Positions 1-7,937 are shown, counted from the stretch's first letter. The stretch: DNA of 48,937 bases from Deltaproteobacteria bacterium (GCA_016200585.1 JACQEN010000024.1:1-48937); one strand, 5' to 3'. Made by a program: numbers and translations. Notes: generated by a model from the sequence alone, not told the origin.

Positions 1-109
1 GCCCCCCGACTCCCACCGCGACACCGACGATAGCCGTGGCGCGCTGGGGTTCGTTCACGTGGGGCGCGGATCTCTGGAATCAACCACCACCATGACATGG
101 AGGTTCAAT

Positions 110-784
110 ATGCAACGGATGATCTCTCACGTCAGAACCGCCGGCCTCGGTTGTATCTGCCTGTTGTCTGTCTGCGCTCCCGCAGTTCTTCGGGCCGATG
201 ATCTGACTCTTCCGCACACGTTTCAAAACGGAAGCGTCGCCGATGCGAACCAAGTCAACGACAACTTCGGAGCGGTCAAAGGTGCTGTCGACGCGAATAC
301 AGCCCGGATTGCCGCGCTATCCGCGGGGACTCGGGCTACATTGACGGTTTACGGTTCCAACGTCTGTCCCTCCGGCTTCGCCCCTTTGTACTCCGGCAAC
401 GCGTACGTTTGGTGGCGTTCGACCTCAGACGCAGCCGTCGCCAGCGACGGAACCTGCTGGCAAACGCCACCGGGTCCGTCGTCGAATCACGCTCTGCTGA
501 ATGCTCTCTCCGTCGACACCTCGGGTCCGTGCGCGGTTTGTCAGTCAGCTTCGGTAACCGCCACTGTCACTGTTCGGGGCACCGACACCTGCCCCGCGGA
601 GTTCTCAACGCTCTACACCGGAAAAACGTACATGTGGTGGCGAGCCGACCCTGGATCAGGTGCTATCGCAAGCGACGGGACATGTTGGCAAACACCGCCG
701 GGTCCGTCGTCGAATAGCGCTCCACTGAATGTCGTTTCGGTGGACAGCTCAGGCATCTGTGCGGTCTGTGCACGCCCTCAGTAA
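110..784 (+). CDS. Secreted protein with two tandem Cys/Trp repeats
   Basis: About 224 residues. The start at 110 is chosen over upstream GTG/ATG codons because GGAGG (99-103) lies 6 nt before it and the protein then opens with a clean signal peptide (Arg, hydrophobic core, cut near ALRA-DD). After it comes a segment of the ANQVNDNF type, common near the N-terminus of secreted or fibre-like bacterial proteins. The rest is two copies of a roughly 70-75 residue unit. Each contains TCP or VCP, a YxWWR core, the identical string TCWQTPPGPSSN and a C-A-V-C end, so four Cys per unit could form disulfides. No enzymatic motif is seen. Function unknown; probably exported and surface-exposed. The family is not recognised. 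Confidence 0.7.
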   Translation: MQRMISHVRTAGLGCICLLSVCAPAVLRADDLTLPHTFQNGSVADANQVNDNFGAVKGAVDANTARIAALSAGTRATLTVYGSNVCPSGFAPLYSGNAYVWWRSTSDAAVASDGTCWQTPPGPSSNHALLNALSVDTSGPCAVCQSASVTATVTVRGTDTCPAEFSTLYTGKTYMWWRADPGSGAIASDGTCWQTPPGPSSNSAPLNVVSVDSSGICAVCARPQ

Positions 785-1328
785 GGGGCCCCCGGTTCTG
801 TCGCCTGCCGCACGTGACCAAACGTGCCTCCCCGCGCTCCATCTGCCCCATGGATCCTCATTCAACGGCGCTGACCGGGGATACCATCGACGGCCTTCGG
901 CCCCCCTGGGTCCTGTCCCATTCTCTCCCCCCCCATCCTGCCCCATCTCTCTCCCCCAATCCTGCCCCATGCCTCTCCCGATTTATGGGTGCGAGATCCG
1001 AGCTTTTGTTGCCGTTCTCACTGCGACTTCGGCCAATCCGGTAGAGCCTAGATCTGGTCTCGATCTTCGCCCGCCTAACCCTTTGAGCGTCGAGGAGCGA
1101 CTTTACCGAAGAGGCGAAAAAAGGTGCCGGATGGAGCATACCTAAGCACGCACGCGATCCGCGGGTAACAACCACGCTTTGGGTCGCGCAGACTACGGGG
1201 TTAATGGGCGCGTCCAACGAATCAAACTGATCCGCTACGCCGACGCACGGCGCAGGCTCGTTGTATCCTGATTTAGTTTCGCTCCTCTTGGATGCGCCAT
1301 GATCGTTACCCGCACCGAACCCAGGGCG
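785..1328. other. Gene-free interval between convergent genes
   Basis: No ORF here has a convincing start, ribosome site or recognisable protein. It lies between the ends of two convergent genes and holds the C-rich tandem repeat at 911-983 and a short A-run near 1119. No terminator with a T-tract was seen. A partial match to the tRNA 3' end (GGGCGCGT near 1207) is too short to call an attachment site. Confidence 0.5.
911..983. repeat. C-rich tandem repeat, three units of 24-25 bp
   Basis: Three consecutive units start at 911, 936 and 960, each beginning TCCTG(C/T)CCCAT and followed by a CTCTCCC-type run. On the minus strand this gives several G-tracts of four to eight bases in close succession, a G-quadruplex-prone pattern. 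It lies in a gene-free interval. The role is unknown; it may be a simple expansion. Confidence 0.6.
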
Positions 1329-2120
1329 CTACCGATCGGCGGCACGAAGAGCACCGCGACGTCGTGTGTTTGTCCGTGGTCGCCTCGTAAGGATACCCTC
1401 GGACGATCGTTTCTTCTCAACGCCCGCCCGTTTGAGTTTCCGGTTGTATTCATATGAGCGTTGGCGCGCTCGCCAATTCACGGCCCTCAACGCGCCTGCA
1501 CATCTACCCGAACAGGTTTTTTGATCTCTACGCTTCGCGTAGTAAAATCGCTCGCACCTCTCGCACTTCCTGAAGCGGTCGACATCCGTACCCAGAAGAG
1601 CCTCGATGAAGGCTTCGTACAACGATGCGCTATTCCGCTGAACGAAACCTTCCACGTCAATTCCCCAATTTCCCATCTCGAGCGGAAAGTCTGCGGTATC
1701 CCAAGCAGGCAGATTGAATGTTGGACCCAGTTTCATTCCAACGCCACGGTATCGTTCCAGGCACCCTAAGTCATCGTGCAAACGCTGACGCACGCTCAAC
1801 AAAGATTCAAACGAAGCCTTGAGCGAGCGCTCAAGAGCCGTTTTGAGTTCCGGAATTCCGAGACTCAAGACCAGGGTCTTAATACGTAGGTCCGGTCCGC
1901 AGTCTCCATTTGCAAGTTCAAGCCACGGTTTCAGCGCAGCGTAACGGTTCATCGGCCGACTTTGCTTTGTAACCGTGACTCGGCGGACTGCATCACCCTT
2001 TGATCCACGTTTCGATCTACGAAGCGTTATGTTCATAACGCTTATCTTTTGCTTTTGCGCAGCGACCTGCTTGGAAGCAGATTGCCTCTTTTGCTTGGCA
2101 GGCTTGGAAGATTGTGACAT
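1329..2120 (-). CDS. CGNR-type zinc-finger protein
   Basis: 263 residues. The N-terminal 60 residues are Lys/Arg/Ser/Gln-rich and low complexity. A middle domain of about 110 residues is followed by a C-terminal motif C-x2-C-x-R-F-Y-x8-K-x-C-S-x-R-C (roughly residues 185-210), matching the CGNR/treble-clef-like zinc finger found in predicted transcription-related proteins. A highly basic tail follows. The finger suggests nucleic-acid binding; nothing shows catalysis. It sits outside the integrase operon on the opposite strand and may be cargo of the integrated element or chromosomal. A TTGACA box lies just upstream of the start, so the message may have almost no leader; an internal ATG (residue 29) is an alternative start. 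Confidence 0.65.
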   Translation of the reverse strand: MSQSSKPAKQKRQSASKQVAAQKQKISVMNITLRRSKRGSKGDAVRRVTVTKQSRPMNRYAALKPWLELANGDCGPDLRIKTLVLSLGIPELKTALERSLKASFESLLSVRQRLHDDLGCLERYRGVGMKLGPTFNLPAWDTADFPLEMGNWGIDVEGFVQRNSASLYEAFIEALLGTDVDRFRKCERCERFYYAKRRDQKTCSGRCAGALRAVNWRARQRSYEYNRKLKRAGVEKKRSSEGILTRRPRTNTRRRGALRAADR

Positions 2121-2127
2121 GCCTTTG

Positions 2128-2157
2128 AGCGTAGTGCACTTACTAGCACGCTGTCAA
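2128..2157 (-). promoter_or_regulatory. Possible sigma-70 promoter for the CGNR gene
   Basis: A perfect TTGACA (complement of 2152-2157) is followed after 18 nt by TACGCT (complement of 2128-2133). The predicted transcript would start at or next to the ATG at 2120, giving a leaderless message. The -10 box is weak, so this is tentative. Confidence 0.3.
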
Positions 2158-2190
2158 ATACGTTAGCTCTGCAACAGAAAGGACTGGATC

Positions 2191-2385
2191 ATGGACAAGA
2201 CACAGAAGCTGCTATCGGTTGACGATGCCGCTGCGGCCCTCGGCTTGAAGGCGGTTACCTTGCGCCAATGGGCGGCTGCACGGCGCATCTCGCGCGTAAA
2301 ATTAGGGCGAAGGGTTTTGATCCCGGAGAGCGAGGTAACACGGTTGATCGAGGCCAATCTGGTTCCGGCACTGCTGGAGCGATAG
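2191..2385 (+). CDS. Excisionase-like helix-turn-helix protein
   Basis: 64 residues, start at ATG preceded by AGAAAGGA about 9 nt upstream. Almost the whole protein is one MerR/excisionase-type winged helix: LSVDDAAAALGL (helix-turn), VTLRQWAAARRI (recognition helix) and VKLGRRVLIPESEV (wing). Proteins of this size next to integrases usually act as excisionases or as small repressors of the element. It is the first gene of the rightward element operon. Which of the two HTH proteins here acts as recombination directionality factor cannot be told from sequence. Confidence 0.75.
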   Translation: MDKTQKLLSVDDAAAALGLKAVTLRQWAAARRISRVKLGRRVLIPESEVTRLIEANLVPALLER

Positions 2386-2410
2386 AGGCGGCTTCCCTTC
2401 GTTCACCAGA

Positions 2411-3019
2411 ATGCGAGCGCAAATGAGCAGACCCATCACCGACCTAGAAGTGTTCCGCTCGGTCAGCATCAGCGATGTACTCAGAGACGCTGGCATTGAA
2501 CCGCCGCTTCAGCGTCGGCGGATGCGCTGCCCAATCCACAATGGGGACAATACGACTGCCTTCAGTTTCAACGAACGCCGCTATTGCTGTTTTGCGTGCG
2601 GTTCACGCGGCGATGTGTTCGAGCTCGCGCGCGCCCTACACGGACTGACCTTTCGCGACGCAATCAGCCATATTGCTCGGCTTGCGGGGGCGGATGCTCG
2701 CGCACCCCATCCAACAAGTCGAGAGATCCAGCGACAAGGCATAGTGGCTCGACGCCGTATCATCCTTCAAACGTGGCGTGAAGATCGGCTAACCGCGCTA
2801 GTCGACGAGCTGCGTAACCTCGACCGCAGAGTCGAGATTGCCGGCCTGTCACTCACGAGCAGGTCCAACGGAAGCGCCGCCGCATGGGAGACGCTCGCAG
2901 AAGCGCACAGCCTGCGCGACGCGAGAGAATACGAGCTATCCCTTTTGCAGTCGGCGGAAGAACGCGAATGGCTGAACGTTCTAGCGCAACGACCGCGGGA
3001 GGCAGCATGCGTAAAGTAG
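2411..3019 (+). CDS. CHC2 zinc-finger primase-like protein
   Basis: 202 residues. The N-terminal third is a DnaG-type CHC2 zinc finger: C40-x2-H43 and, after an aromatic strand, C60-x2-C63 followed by GDVFELA, as in primases where it recognises template DNA. The TOPRIM catalytic domain of full DnaG is absent; the C-terminal half is a charged, probably helical region. It would therefore work with another protein, most obviously the DUF3631 ATPase whose start lies inside its last codons. Primase-finger plus helicase-like ATPase pairs are common replication modules of integrative elements. The start is uncertain: ATG at 2411 or at 2423, neither with a strong ribosome site. Confidence 0.75.
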   Translation: MRAQMSRPITDLEVFRSVSISDVLRDAGIEPPLQRRRMRCPIHNGDNTTAFSFNERRYCCFACGSRGDVFELARALHGLTFRDAISHIARLAGADARAPHPTSREIQRQGIVARRRIILQTWREDRLTALVDELRNLDRRVEIAGLSLTSRSNGSAAAWETLAEAHSLRDAREYELSLLQSAEEREWLNVLAQRPREAACVK

Positions 3020-4665
3020 AGCGACTGCGCGACGAGGAGTTGCTTGACGACGAGGTAGGGAGGCTGCTCGATCCGTTGACGGAGGCGGCGCCAACAACAT
3101 CCGATCCGATTGACGCCGCTATGGGCCGACTTGCATCGCTGACCGACAAGGCTAGCCCCCAGAGCGTTGAGCAAGCGCTACGTGCACTCGGCGGTTCCCT
3201 TGGAGGCGCCGACGTACTTCAACGAGAAATTGTACGCGAGCGTTCAATCACGCTGCTCAAGGAGCGGAGTATCCACCGCTCCACTGCTTTGGTCGACGCG
3301 GCCTTCAAGATTGCTGCGCCTGCGGTTGTTGCATCCGGCCAGGGCAAGGCCCTCTTCTTTGACGAGGTAGAACCATGGCCGGAGCCGGTTGACGGGGCAA
3401 AGATGCTCGACAATCTAGCGGCGGTGCATCATCGCTTCGTAGTTATGCCGGATGGAGCGGCCGATGCCGCAGCACTGTGGGACCTACACACTTATTGTCT
3501 CAACGCGTTTGACGTATCGCCCATCTTGACGTTCACGTCGCCCCAAAAGCGTTGCGGCAAGAGCACAGCGCTCGACGTGCATCGCGCGCTTGCGCATCGC
3601 ACAATTGTTGCCGGGAGCATCACCACAGCCGCGTTGTTCCGGATCGTCGAGGCCATGTCCCCCACGCTCTTAATCGATGAGGCAGACACCTTCCTTGCCG
3701 AGCGCGAGGAACTGCGCGGCATACTCAATGCGGGTCACACGCGTTCGAGCCAGGTCATCCGTACCGTCGGGGACGATCACGAACCCCGCGCGTTTCGCGT
3801 TTTCGGCGCGAAGGCCCTTGCAGCAATCGGCGCCTTGCCCAGTACGATCGAGGATCGCTCGATCATGATTCGCATGGCGCGTAAGACCGCGCGCGAGACC
3901 GTAGAGCGGCTGCGTCGAGATCGTATCGAGCGCGAGCTGGAATCACTTCGTCGGCGCTGTGCACGTTGGGCGGCGGACAACTGTGAGCGACTGCGGGAGT
4001 CTGACCCCACCGTGCCCAGCGAACTGCACGATCGAGCTGCCGACAACTGGCGACCACTCTTAGCAATCGCTGACGCAGCGGGCGGGGATTGGCCTTGCCG
4101 TGCACGTCGGGCGGCCACGCTGCTCTACGATGGCCGGACGTCGGAGGATGACGTTGCGGTCCGGTTGCTCGCGGATCTGGAAGCGATCTTCACCGATGAG
4201 TGCGCCGACAGGCTGACAACAGACATGCTGCTCGCGCGTTTGACCTCGATGGCTGACAGACCGTGGTCAGAGTGGCGCAAGGGTAAGCCACTAACCGGAG
4301 CGAGTTTGGGGCGTCTACTGCGGCCGTTCGGCGTGCAGTCGGTGCAAATTTGGGGAGACGCCCAAAACAGGCACGGGTACCGGCTTTCTGATCTAGCTGA
4401 CGCGTTTGCTCGCTATCTACCGACGAACAACGGGGATCAAAGCGCTAGGACGCTAGAACCCTTGTCGCGCAAGGGCGTTGTGGGCAATTCGCACGCGCTA
4501 GGATCCTACTCTTCTAGCGTTTCGGAAAACGCGCGTTCGAGCAGCGGAATCAACAGTTCTAGCGGTCTAGCGTCCTTGGAGTCCGGGCTTGGCAGCGCAA
4601 CAGCCGCCGTGGACACATCCTCTGCGCCAAGAACCAGAGGTGGAGACGGAAATGCCGCCGGCTAA
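3007..4665 (+). CDS. DUF3631 P-loop ATPase (element replication helicase-like)
   Basis: 552 residues from ATG 3007, which has GGGAGG 4 nt upstream and overlaps the primase stop, implying translational coupling; an in-frame ATG at 2884 lies deep in the primase and is unlikely. A P-loop with S-P-Q-K-R-C-G-K-S (residues 178-186) and a Walker B LLIDEAD (221-227) define the ATPase core. The region after them (RSSQVIRT, IEDRSIMIRM) matches the DUF3631 family found in phage and integrative-element helicase/primase proteins. The last 75 residues are Ser-rich and probably disordered. Likely role: DNA unwinding or replication initiation for the excised element. Enzyme activity is inferred from the family. 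Confidence 0.8.
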   Translation: MRKVERLRDEELLDDEVGRLLDPLTEAAPTTSDPIDAAMGRLASLTDKASPQSVEQALRALGGSLGGADVLQREIVRERSITLLKERSIHRSTALVDAAFKIAAPAVVASGQGKALFFDEVEPWPEPVDGAKMLDNLAAVHHRFVVMPDGAADAAALWDLHTYCLNAFDVSPILTFTSPQKRCGKSTALDVHRALAHRTIVAGSITTAALFRIVEAMSPTLLIDEADTFLAEREELRGILNAGHTRSSQVIRTVGDDHEPRAFRVFGAKALAAIGALPSTIEDRSIMIRMARKTARETVERLRRDRIERELESLRRRCARWAADNCERLRESDPTVPSELHDRAADNWRPLLAIADAAGGDWPCRARRAATLLYDGRTSEDDVAVRLLADLEAIFTDECADRLTTDMLLARLTSMADRPWSEWRKGKPLTGASLGRLLRPFGVQSVQIWGDAQNRHGYRLSDLADAFARYLPTNNGDQSARTLEPLSRKGVVGNSHALGSYSSSVSENARSSSGINSSSGLASLESGLGSATAAVDTSSAPRTRGGDGNAAG

Positions 4666-4885
4666 AGCGACGTCCACCGACGACCAGAGCCAAGAACGCT
4701 TGCTCGACGTTCGCGAAGCGGCGGCTCTTCTCGGACTCAAGCCGACCACTCTTTACCAGTGGGCCTACGAGCGACGCGTTCCGGCTGTGAAGTTGTTCGG
4801 CCGCGCGCTGCGCTTTCGGTTGAGCACGATACGGAAGTTAATCGACGACTCCGAACGGCCAGCGCTGCGCTCACTGAAAGATTGA
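4652..4885 (+). CDS. Second excisionase-like helix-turn-helix protein
   Basis: 77 residues. The start at 4652 is preferred to 4589 because GGTGGAGA lies 8-11 nt upstream and it gives a short overlap with the DUF3631 stop. The core LLDVREAAALLGL / TTLYQWAYERRVPAVKL / LRFRLSTI is a MerR-type excisionase fold, related to but clearly different from the first HTH protein at 2191. Likely excisionase or operon regulator of the element. Confidence 0.75.
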   Translation: MPPAKATSTDDQSQERLLDVREAAALLGLKPTTLYQWAYERRVPAVKLFGRALRFRLSTIRKLIDDSERPALRSLKD

Positions 4886-4922
4886 TCTTGCCATCATGTA
4901 GCCAATACGTTACTAGAGCCAT

Positions 4923-5150
4923 GTGGACCGGATCAAGCGCGCACGGAAAGCAAAGGGCATGAGCCTCAGCGATGTCGCCGAGAAAACCGGACTGCATCGC
5001 GTCGCGATTGCGCGCGCCGAGCGTGAGGGGCAAGACGTGAGAGCTTCCACCGTGGCAGCCATTGCGAAAGCGTTGGACGTTCCCGTGTGCGAGCTGTTCG
5101 AGGAAAGTGGACATGAGCGAGAGCGACGAAAACGCCAAGCCGGAAAGTAA
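4923..5150 (+). CDS. XRE-family transcriptional regulator
   Basis: 75 residues from GTG. The helix-turn-helix is clear: MSLSDVAEKTGL, HRVAIARAERE, RASTVAAIAKALDVPVCELF, the standard five-helix Cro/C1 fold. Small XRE proteins directly before an integrase typically repress integrase or excision genes. Its last codons overlap the integrase start. No separate promoter is visible in the 37-nt gap to the preceding gene. Confidence 0.8.
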   Translation: MDRIKRARKAKGMSLSDVAEKTGLHRVAIARAEREGQDVRASTVAAIAKALDVPVCELFEESGHERERRKRQAGK

Positions 5151-6351
5151 GCGCAGCACGCGCGGTCTGTTCGAGCGTCCTGCCGGGTCTGGCGTCTGGT
5201 GGGTCTGCTACTTCGACGAGAAGGGCCGCAAGCACAGAGAGAAAGTCGGACCGAAGGGACTCGCTGCGAAAGTCTATCAAAAGCGGAAGAACGAGATCCA
5301 GGAACGCCGCTTCTTCCCCGAGCGCATCCGCCGCAAGGAAGTGTTGCTCTCCGACATGATCGACGACTACCTGAAGCGTAACGAAGACCGGCTGCAGTGG
5401 TTCGACCACTACGAGCGCTTTGGCACCCTCTGGAAAGAGGCCTTCCCCGGCAAGACTCTGCGCGAGATTCTCCCCGGTGACGTCGAGCGCTTTGCCGCCA
5501 AGCGTCGCGCCGCGCGTCCTGCGAGCAAGCGCAAGGACAAGTTGAAGAAGTTGGCCCCAGCAACGATCAACCGTGAGTTGGCTTTCCTCCGCCGCGTATT
5601 CAACGTCGCCATCGAAGACGGCAAGGCTGACACCAACCCCGTCCGGCCGAAGATGTTCACCAAAGAGAACAATCAGCGCGTCCGGTTCCTATCCAGCGAA
5701 GAGGAAACGGCCTTACGCAAAGCGATCGGCGAAAACGACTGGCCTATCGTCGCAGTCGGAATGCACACCGGCTTGCGGCGCGCCGAGCAGTTCAACCTGC
5801 GGTGGGAGCACGTCGACTTCTCCACCGGCATCATCACCGTGCCACGTTCCAAGAGCGGAGAGACGCGACGGGTGCCGATGAACGACACCGTTCGGGAGAT
5901 TCTTCGCGATCGGCCAAGCCGCCTGAAAAGCGACTACGTGTTCCCGAGCAGCAACGGGGATACCCCTGTCGACGCTCAGAACTACGTCAACCGCACGTTC
6001 CTTCCGGCAGTGAAGGCAGCAAAGATCGAGGCGTTCACCTGGCATTGCCTGCGCCATACGTTCGCTTCCCGGCTGGTGATGGCGGGCGTCGACCTGCGCA
6101 CGGTGCAAGAGCTACTCGGGCACAAGACGCTCACCATGACCCTGCGCTACTCGCACCTGTCGCCAGCCCACCAACTCGACGCCGTTCAGCGGCTGAACGC
6201 CAAGCCAAGTGACACCACTACTGACACCGAGGTGGCCGAGACCAAAGCGGCTGTTGGGAGTGATGCGGAAGTCGTTGAACTTGTGGAGGAAGAAAATGGC
6301 GGCGCGTGGAATCGAACCACGGACCTAGGGATTATGAGACCCTCGCTCTAA
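5113..6351 (+). CDS. Tyrosine recombinase / phage-type integrase
   Basis: 412 residues from ATG 5113, chosen because GAGGAAAGTGGA precedes it and it overlaps the XRE gene end. It has an N-terminal SAM-like core-binding domain (about 70-190) and a C-terminal catalytic domain with all key residues: R222 in TGLRR, the Lys in RSKSGETRRV, H311-x-x-R314 in HCLRH, H337 and the nucleophile Y346 in LRYSHLS. It should integrate and excise the element at the adjacent tRNA gene. The last ~18 codons (from GGAWNRTTD) are the antisense of the tRNA 3' half, so the C-terminus is encoded by the attachment site and would differ after excision. Confidence 0.92.
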   Translation: MSESDENAKPESKRSTRGLFERPAGSGVWWVCYFDEKGRKHREKVGPKGLAAKVYQKRKNEIQERRFFPERIRRKEVLLSDMIDDYLKRNEDRLQWFDHYERFGTLWKEAFPGKTLREILPGDVERFAAKRRAARPASKRKDKLKKLAPATINRELAFLRRVFNVAIEDGKADTNPVRPKMFTKENNQRVRFLSSEEETALRKAIGENDWPIVAVGMHTGLRRAEQFNLRWEHVDFSTGIITVPRSKSGETRRVPMNDTVREILRDRPSRLKSDYVFPSSNGDTPVDAQNYVNRTFLPAVKAAKIEAFTWHCLRHTFASRLVMAGVDLRTVQELLGHKTLTMTLRYSHLSPAHQLDAVQRLNAKPSDTTTDTEVAETKAAVGSDAEVVELVEEENGGAWNRTTDLGIMRPSL

Positions 6352-6370
6352 CCAACTGAGCTACGCCGCC
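6297..6370 (-). tRNA. tRNA with CAU anticodon (Met, or Ile2)
   Basis: The minus strand folds as a full cloverleaf: acceptor GGCGGCG/CGCCGCC, D stem GCTC/GAGC, anticodon arm AGGGT-CTCATAA-TCCCT, T arm CGTGG-TTCGATT-CCACG, discriminator A. CCA is not encoded. The anticodon CAT fits elongator tRNA-Met; tRNA-Ile2 (lysidine-modified) cannot be excluded by eye, while initiator features are absent. Its 3' half is the attachment site of the neighbouring element and overlaps the integrase 3' end. Confidence 0.9.
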
Positions 6371-6385
6371 GCGGCAACGGGATTA

Positions 6386-6474
6386 GGGGCTAGGGGTTAG
6401 CGGTTGGGGGCTAGGGTCGTCAATGCGGAATCTGAATTTGAAAGCGTCCCCTAGCCCCGCAACCCCCTAGCCCC
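6386..6474. repeat. Inverted repeat of GGGGCTAGGGG type
   Basis: The left arm (6386-6416) has GGGGCTAGGGG, a TTAGCGGTT spacer and GGGGGCTAGGG. The right arm (6448-6474) is its near-complement, CCCCTAGCCCC, GCAA, CCCCCTAGCCCC. The two could form a long hairpin just downstream of the dockerin-like gene and upstream of the tRNA. Each arm also has four G-tracts, a quadruplex-type pattern. It may terminate the dockerin-like gene, though there is no T-tract, or be a dispersed repeat. Confidence 0.6.
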
Positions 6475-6481
6475 TTGTCCT

Positions 6482-7750
6482 CTACGCGCAGCCGTTGAGC
6501 GCTTTACCGACTGCCGCGACGATTTCGTCGATGGTGATGTCGTTGTCGCCGTTGGTATCGCCGGCGGTGCAGGTACTGGCCTGAGCGTTGCCCAAGGCGA
6601 CGTTGACCATCGTGATCAACTCATCGACAGTGACCTCGCCGTCGCCGCCGCAGTCGCCGGCGCAGGTCGAAGCAGTCGTCGTCTCCTTGGCCACCAGGGC
6701 AACGGTAACGGCTACGGGTCCGATCTGTGGAATGTCGGGAATCGCAAACGCCGAAACGATCCCGCCACCACCCGGGTTGCCCGCCGCCAACTTCGCGCAA
6801 CTGAAGGCCGAGCCGCTCACCGTGACCGGACCGATGGTGCTGCCGTCGGGGAGGTTGCTGATGGTCGCCGAGGCCGTACCGGTGACCGCCGGATTGGTTG
6901 CCGACGCACCCAACGTCGATTGATCGTCGGCGGTACAGAACTGGCCATCCGGGCCGTAGTCGGAGCTGGTGCCGGTGCAGCCACCGAGCACGACGTTCAC
7001 ACCAATCGTCGTCAGTACCACGGACGAGCCGGCACCGCCGCTGCCGCTGGTGGTTACCACGGGCGAGCCTACGTTTCCCGACTCGCCGCCGGCGTCGATC
7101 GAATAGTCGAGGTTGACGCCATCAATGCCGCTACAACCCACGACACCCGATCCGGTGTTGCCGGGACCATGCACGTCGGTACACGGCTTCAGGCCGTTGC
7201 AAGCGTCAGGCTTGGTGGTGCAATCCTTCGACTGCGAACCATCCGGTTCCAAATAAGTTCCACCGCAAGTCTTGAAGGTACCGCCGTGCACGCACCCACA
7301 GGCCTGGCCCAATACCGGAATCGCCGGGAAGACAATCGAGTTGCCCTTCACGACCGTTGGAACCTGGCCGTCACGTTCCTTGCCGACGGTCAGTGTGAGA
7401 TGGCCGCTCAAAGGGATCGGCAAGGTGATGAAGGCGTTGATCACCAGGCCGCTCGTACCCGGCTGCAGGTCAAAGCCCGAGCCAACCCCCGGAACCAGAT
7501 CGTACAACAGATCGCGCTCCGTCGTGCAGTTCGCCGCGCAGCCGTCACCGCCGAAAGGCTTACACAGCCCCTCCGGACACTGAGAGTTGGCCGTACAGGC
7601 AGTACCGGCGTTGCTGCTTCCGATACAGATGCCCCCATTGTCGCATTCTTCCGGGGCCTCCACTGTACCGTTGCCGCAGGTCTGCGCCGACGCAGCAGCG
7701 GCCCCCCATACCACGCAAAGCGCAAGCGCGGCGGTTCGAATCGTTCGCAT
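6482..7750 (-). CDS. Secreted Cys-rich protein with C-terminal dockerin-like EF-hand pair
   Basis: 422 residues, ATG preceded by AAGGAGG. It has a signal peptide (cut near ASA-QT), then CGNGTVEAPEECDNG, the Myxococcus-type Cys-rich repeat (DUF4215-like), and a long Gly/Ser/Thr-rich beta region with scattered Cys pairs. At the C-terminus are two calcium-loop repeats, DCGGDGEVTVDEL and DTNGDNDITIDEI, each followed by a helix V-x-x-A-L-x-x-C. These resemble type I dockerin repeats, but no cohesin or cellulosomal enzyme is in the window, so calcium-dependent surface assembly is only a guess. Role unknown; exported to the cell surface or outside. The inverted repeat just downstream may be its terminator. 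Confidence 0.75.
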   Translation of the reverse strand: MRTIRTAALALCVVWGAAAASAQTCGNGTVEAPEECDNGGICIGSSNAGTACTANSQCPEGLCKPFGGDGCAANCTTERDLLYDLVPGVGSGFDLQPGTSGLVINAFITLPIPLSGHLTLTVGKERDGQVPTVVKGNSIVFPAIPVLGQACGCVHGGTFKTCGGTYLEPDGSQSKDCTTKPDACNGLKPCTDVHGPGNTGSGVVGCSGIDGVNLDYSIDAGGESGNVGSPVVTTSGSGGAGSSVVLTTIGVNVVLGGCTGTSSDYGPDGQFCTADDQSTLGASATNPAVTGTASATISNLPDGSTIGPVTVSGSAFSCAKLAAGNPGGGGIVSAFAIPDIPQIGPVAVTVALVAKETTTASTCAGDCGGDGEVTVDELITMVNVALGNAQASTCTAGDTNGDNDITIDEIVAAVGKALNGCA

Positions 7751-7937
7751 GAAACCGTTCCTCCTTATTTGATACTGATGGACCTAGATTCGCGAAAAAT
7801 GTGAAAGTCGTGGGCTATCGCGCCTGCCGCTTGAAAGTCAAGATCAAGCGTCCAAATGGACCACCGCGGCGCTATATGGCTCATCCGAACCCCCCGAAGA
7901 CGGACAGCCCGACCACATCGCGTTCCTCGTCAAACGG

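Larger units (their letters stand above)
2191..6370. mobile_element. Integrase end of an integrative element at a tRNA-CAU gene
   Basis: Six same-strand genes, several overlapping, run up to a tRNA on the other strand: excisionase-like HTH, CHC2 primase, DUF3631 ATPase, second HTH, XRE regulator, tyrosine recombinase. This set is typical of small tRNA-inserted elements that encode their own replication and recombination functions. The integrase ends inside the 3' part of the tRNA gene, marking that side as an attachment junction. No second copy of the tRNA 3' end was found to the left in the window, so the other end is either outside (before position 1) or no longer recognisable. The left limit given is only the first element-type gene. 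Confidence 0.65.

Noticed and set aside
1200-1235. Partial match to the tRNA 3' end as left attachment site
   Set aside because: Only about eight contiguous bases agree (GGGCGCGT); too short to distinguish from chance.
6297-6370. U-U mismatch at the base of the tRNA anticodon stem as a defect
   Set aside because: The same T31/T39 arrangement is common in bacterial CAU tRNAs with the CTCATAA loop, so it is not evidence of decay.
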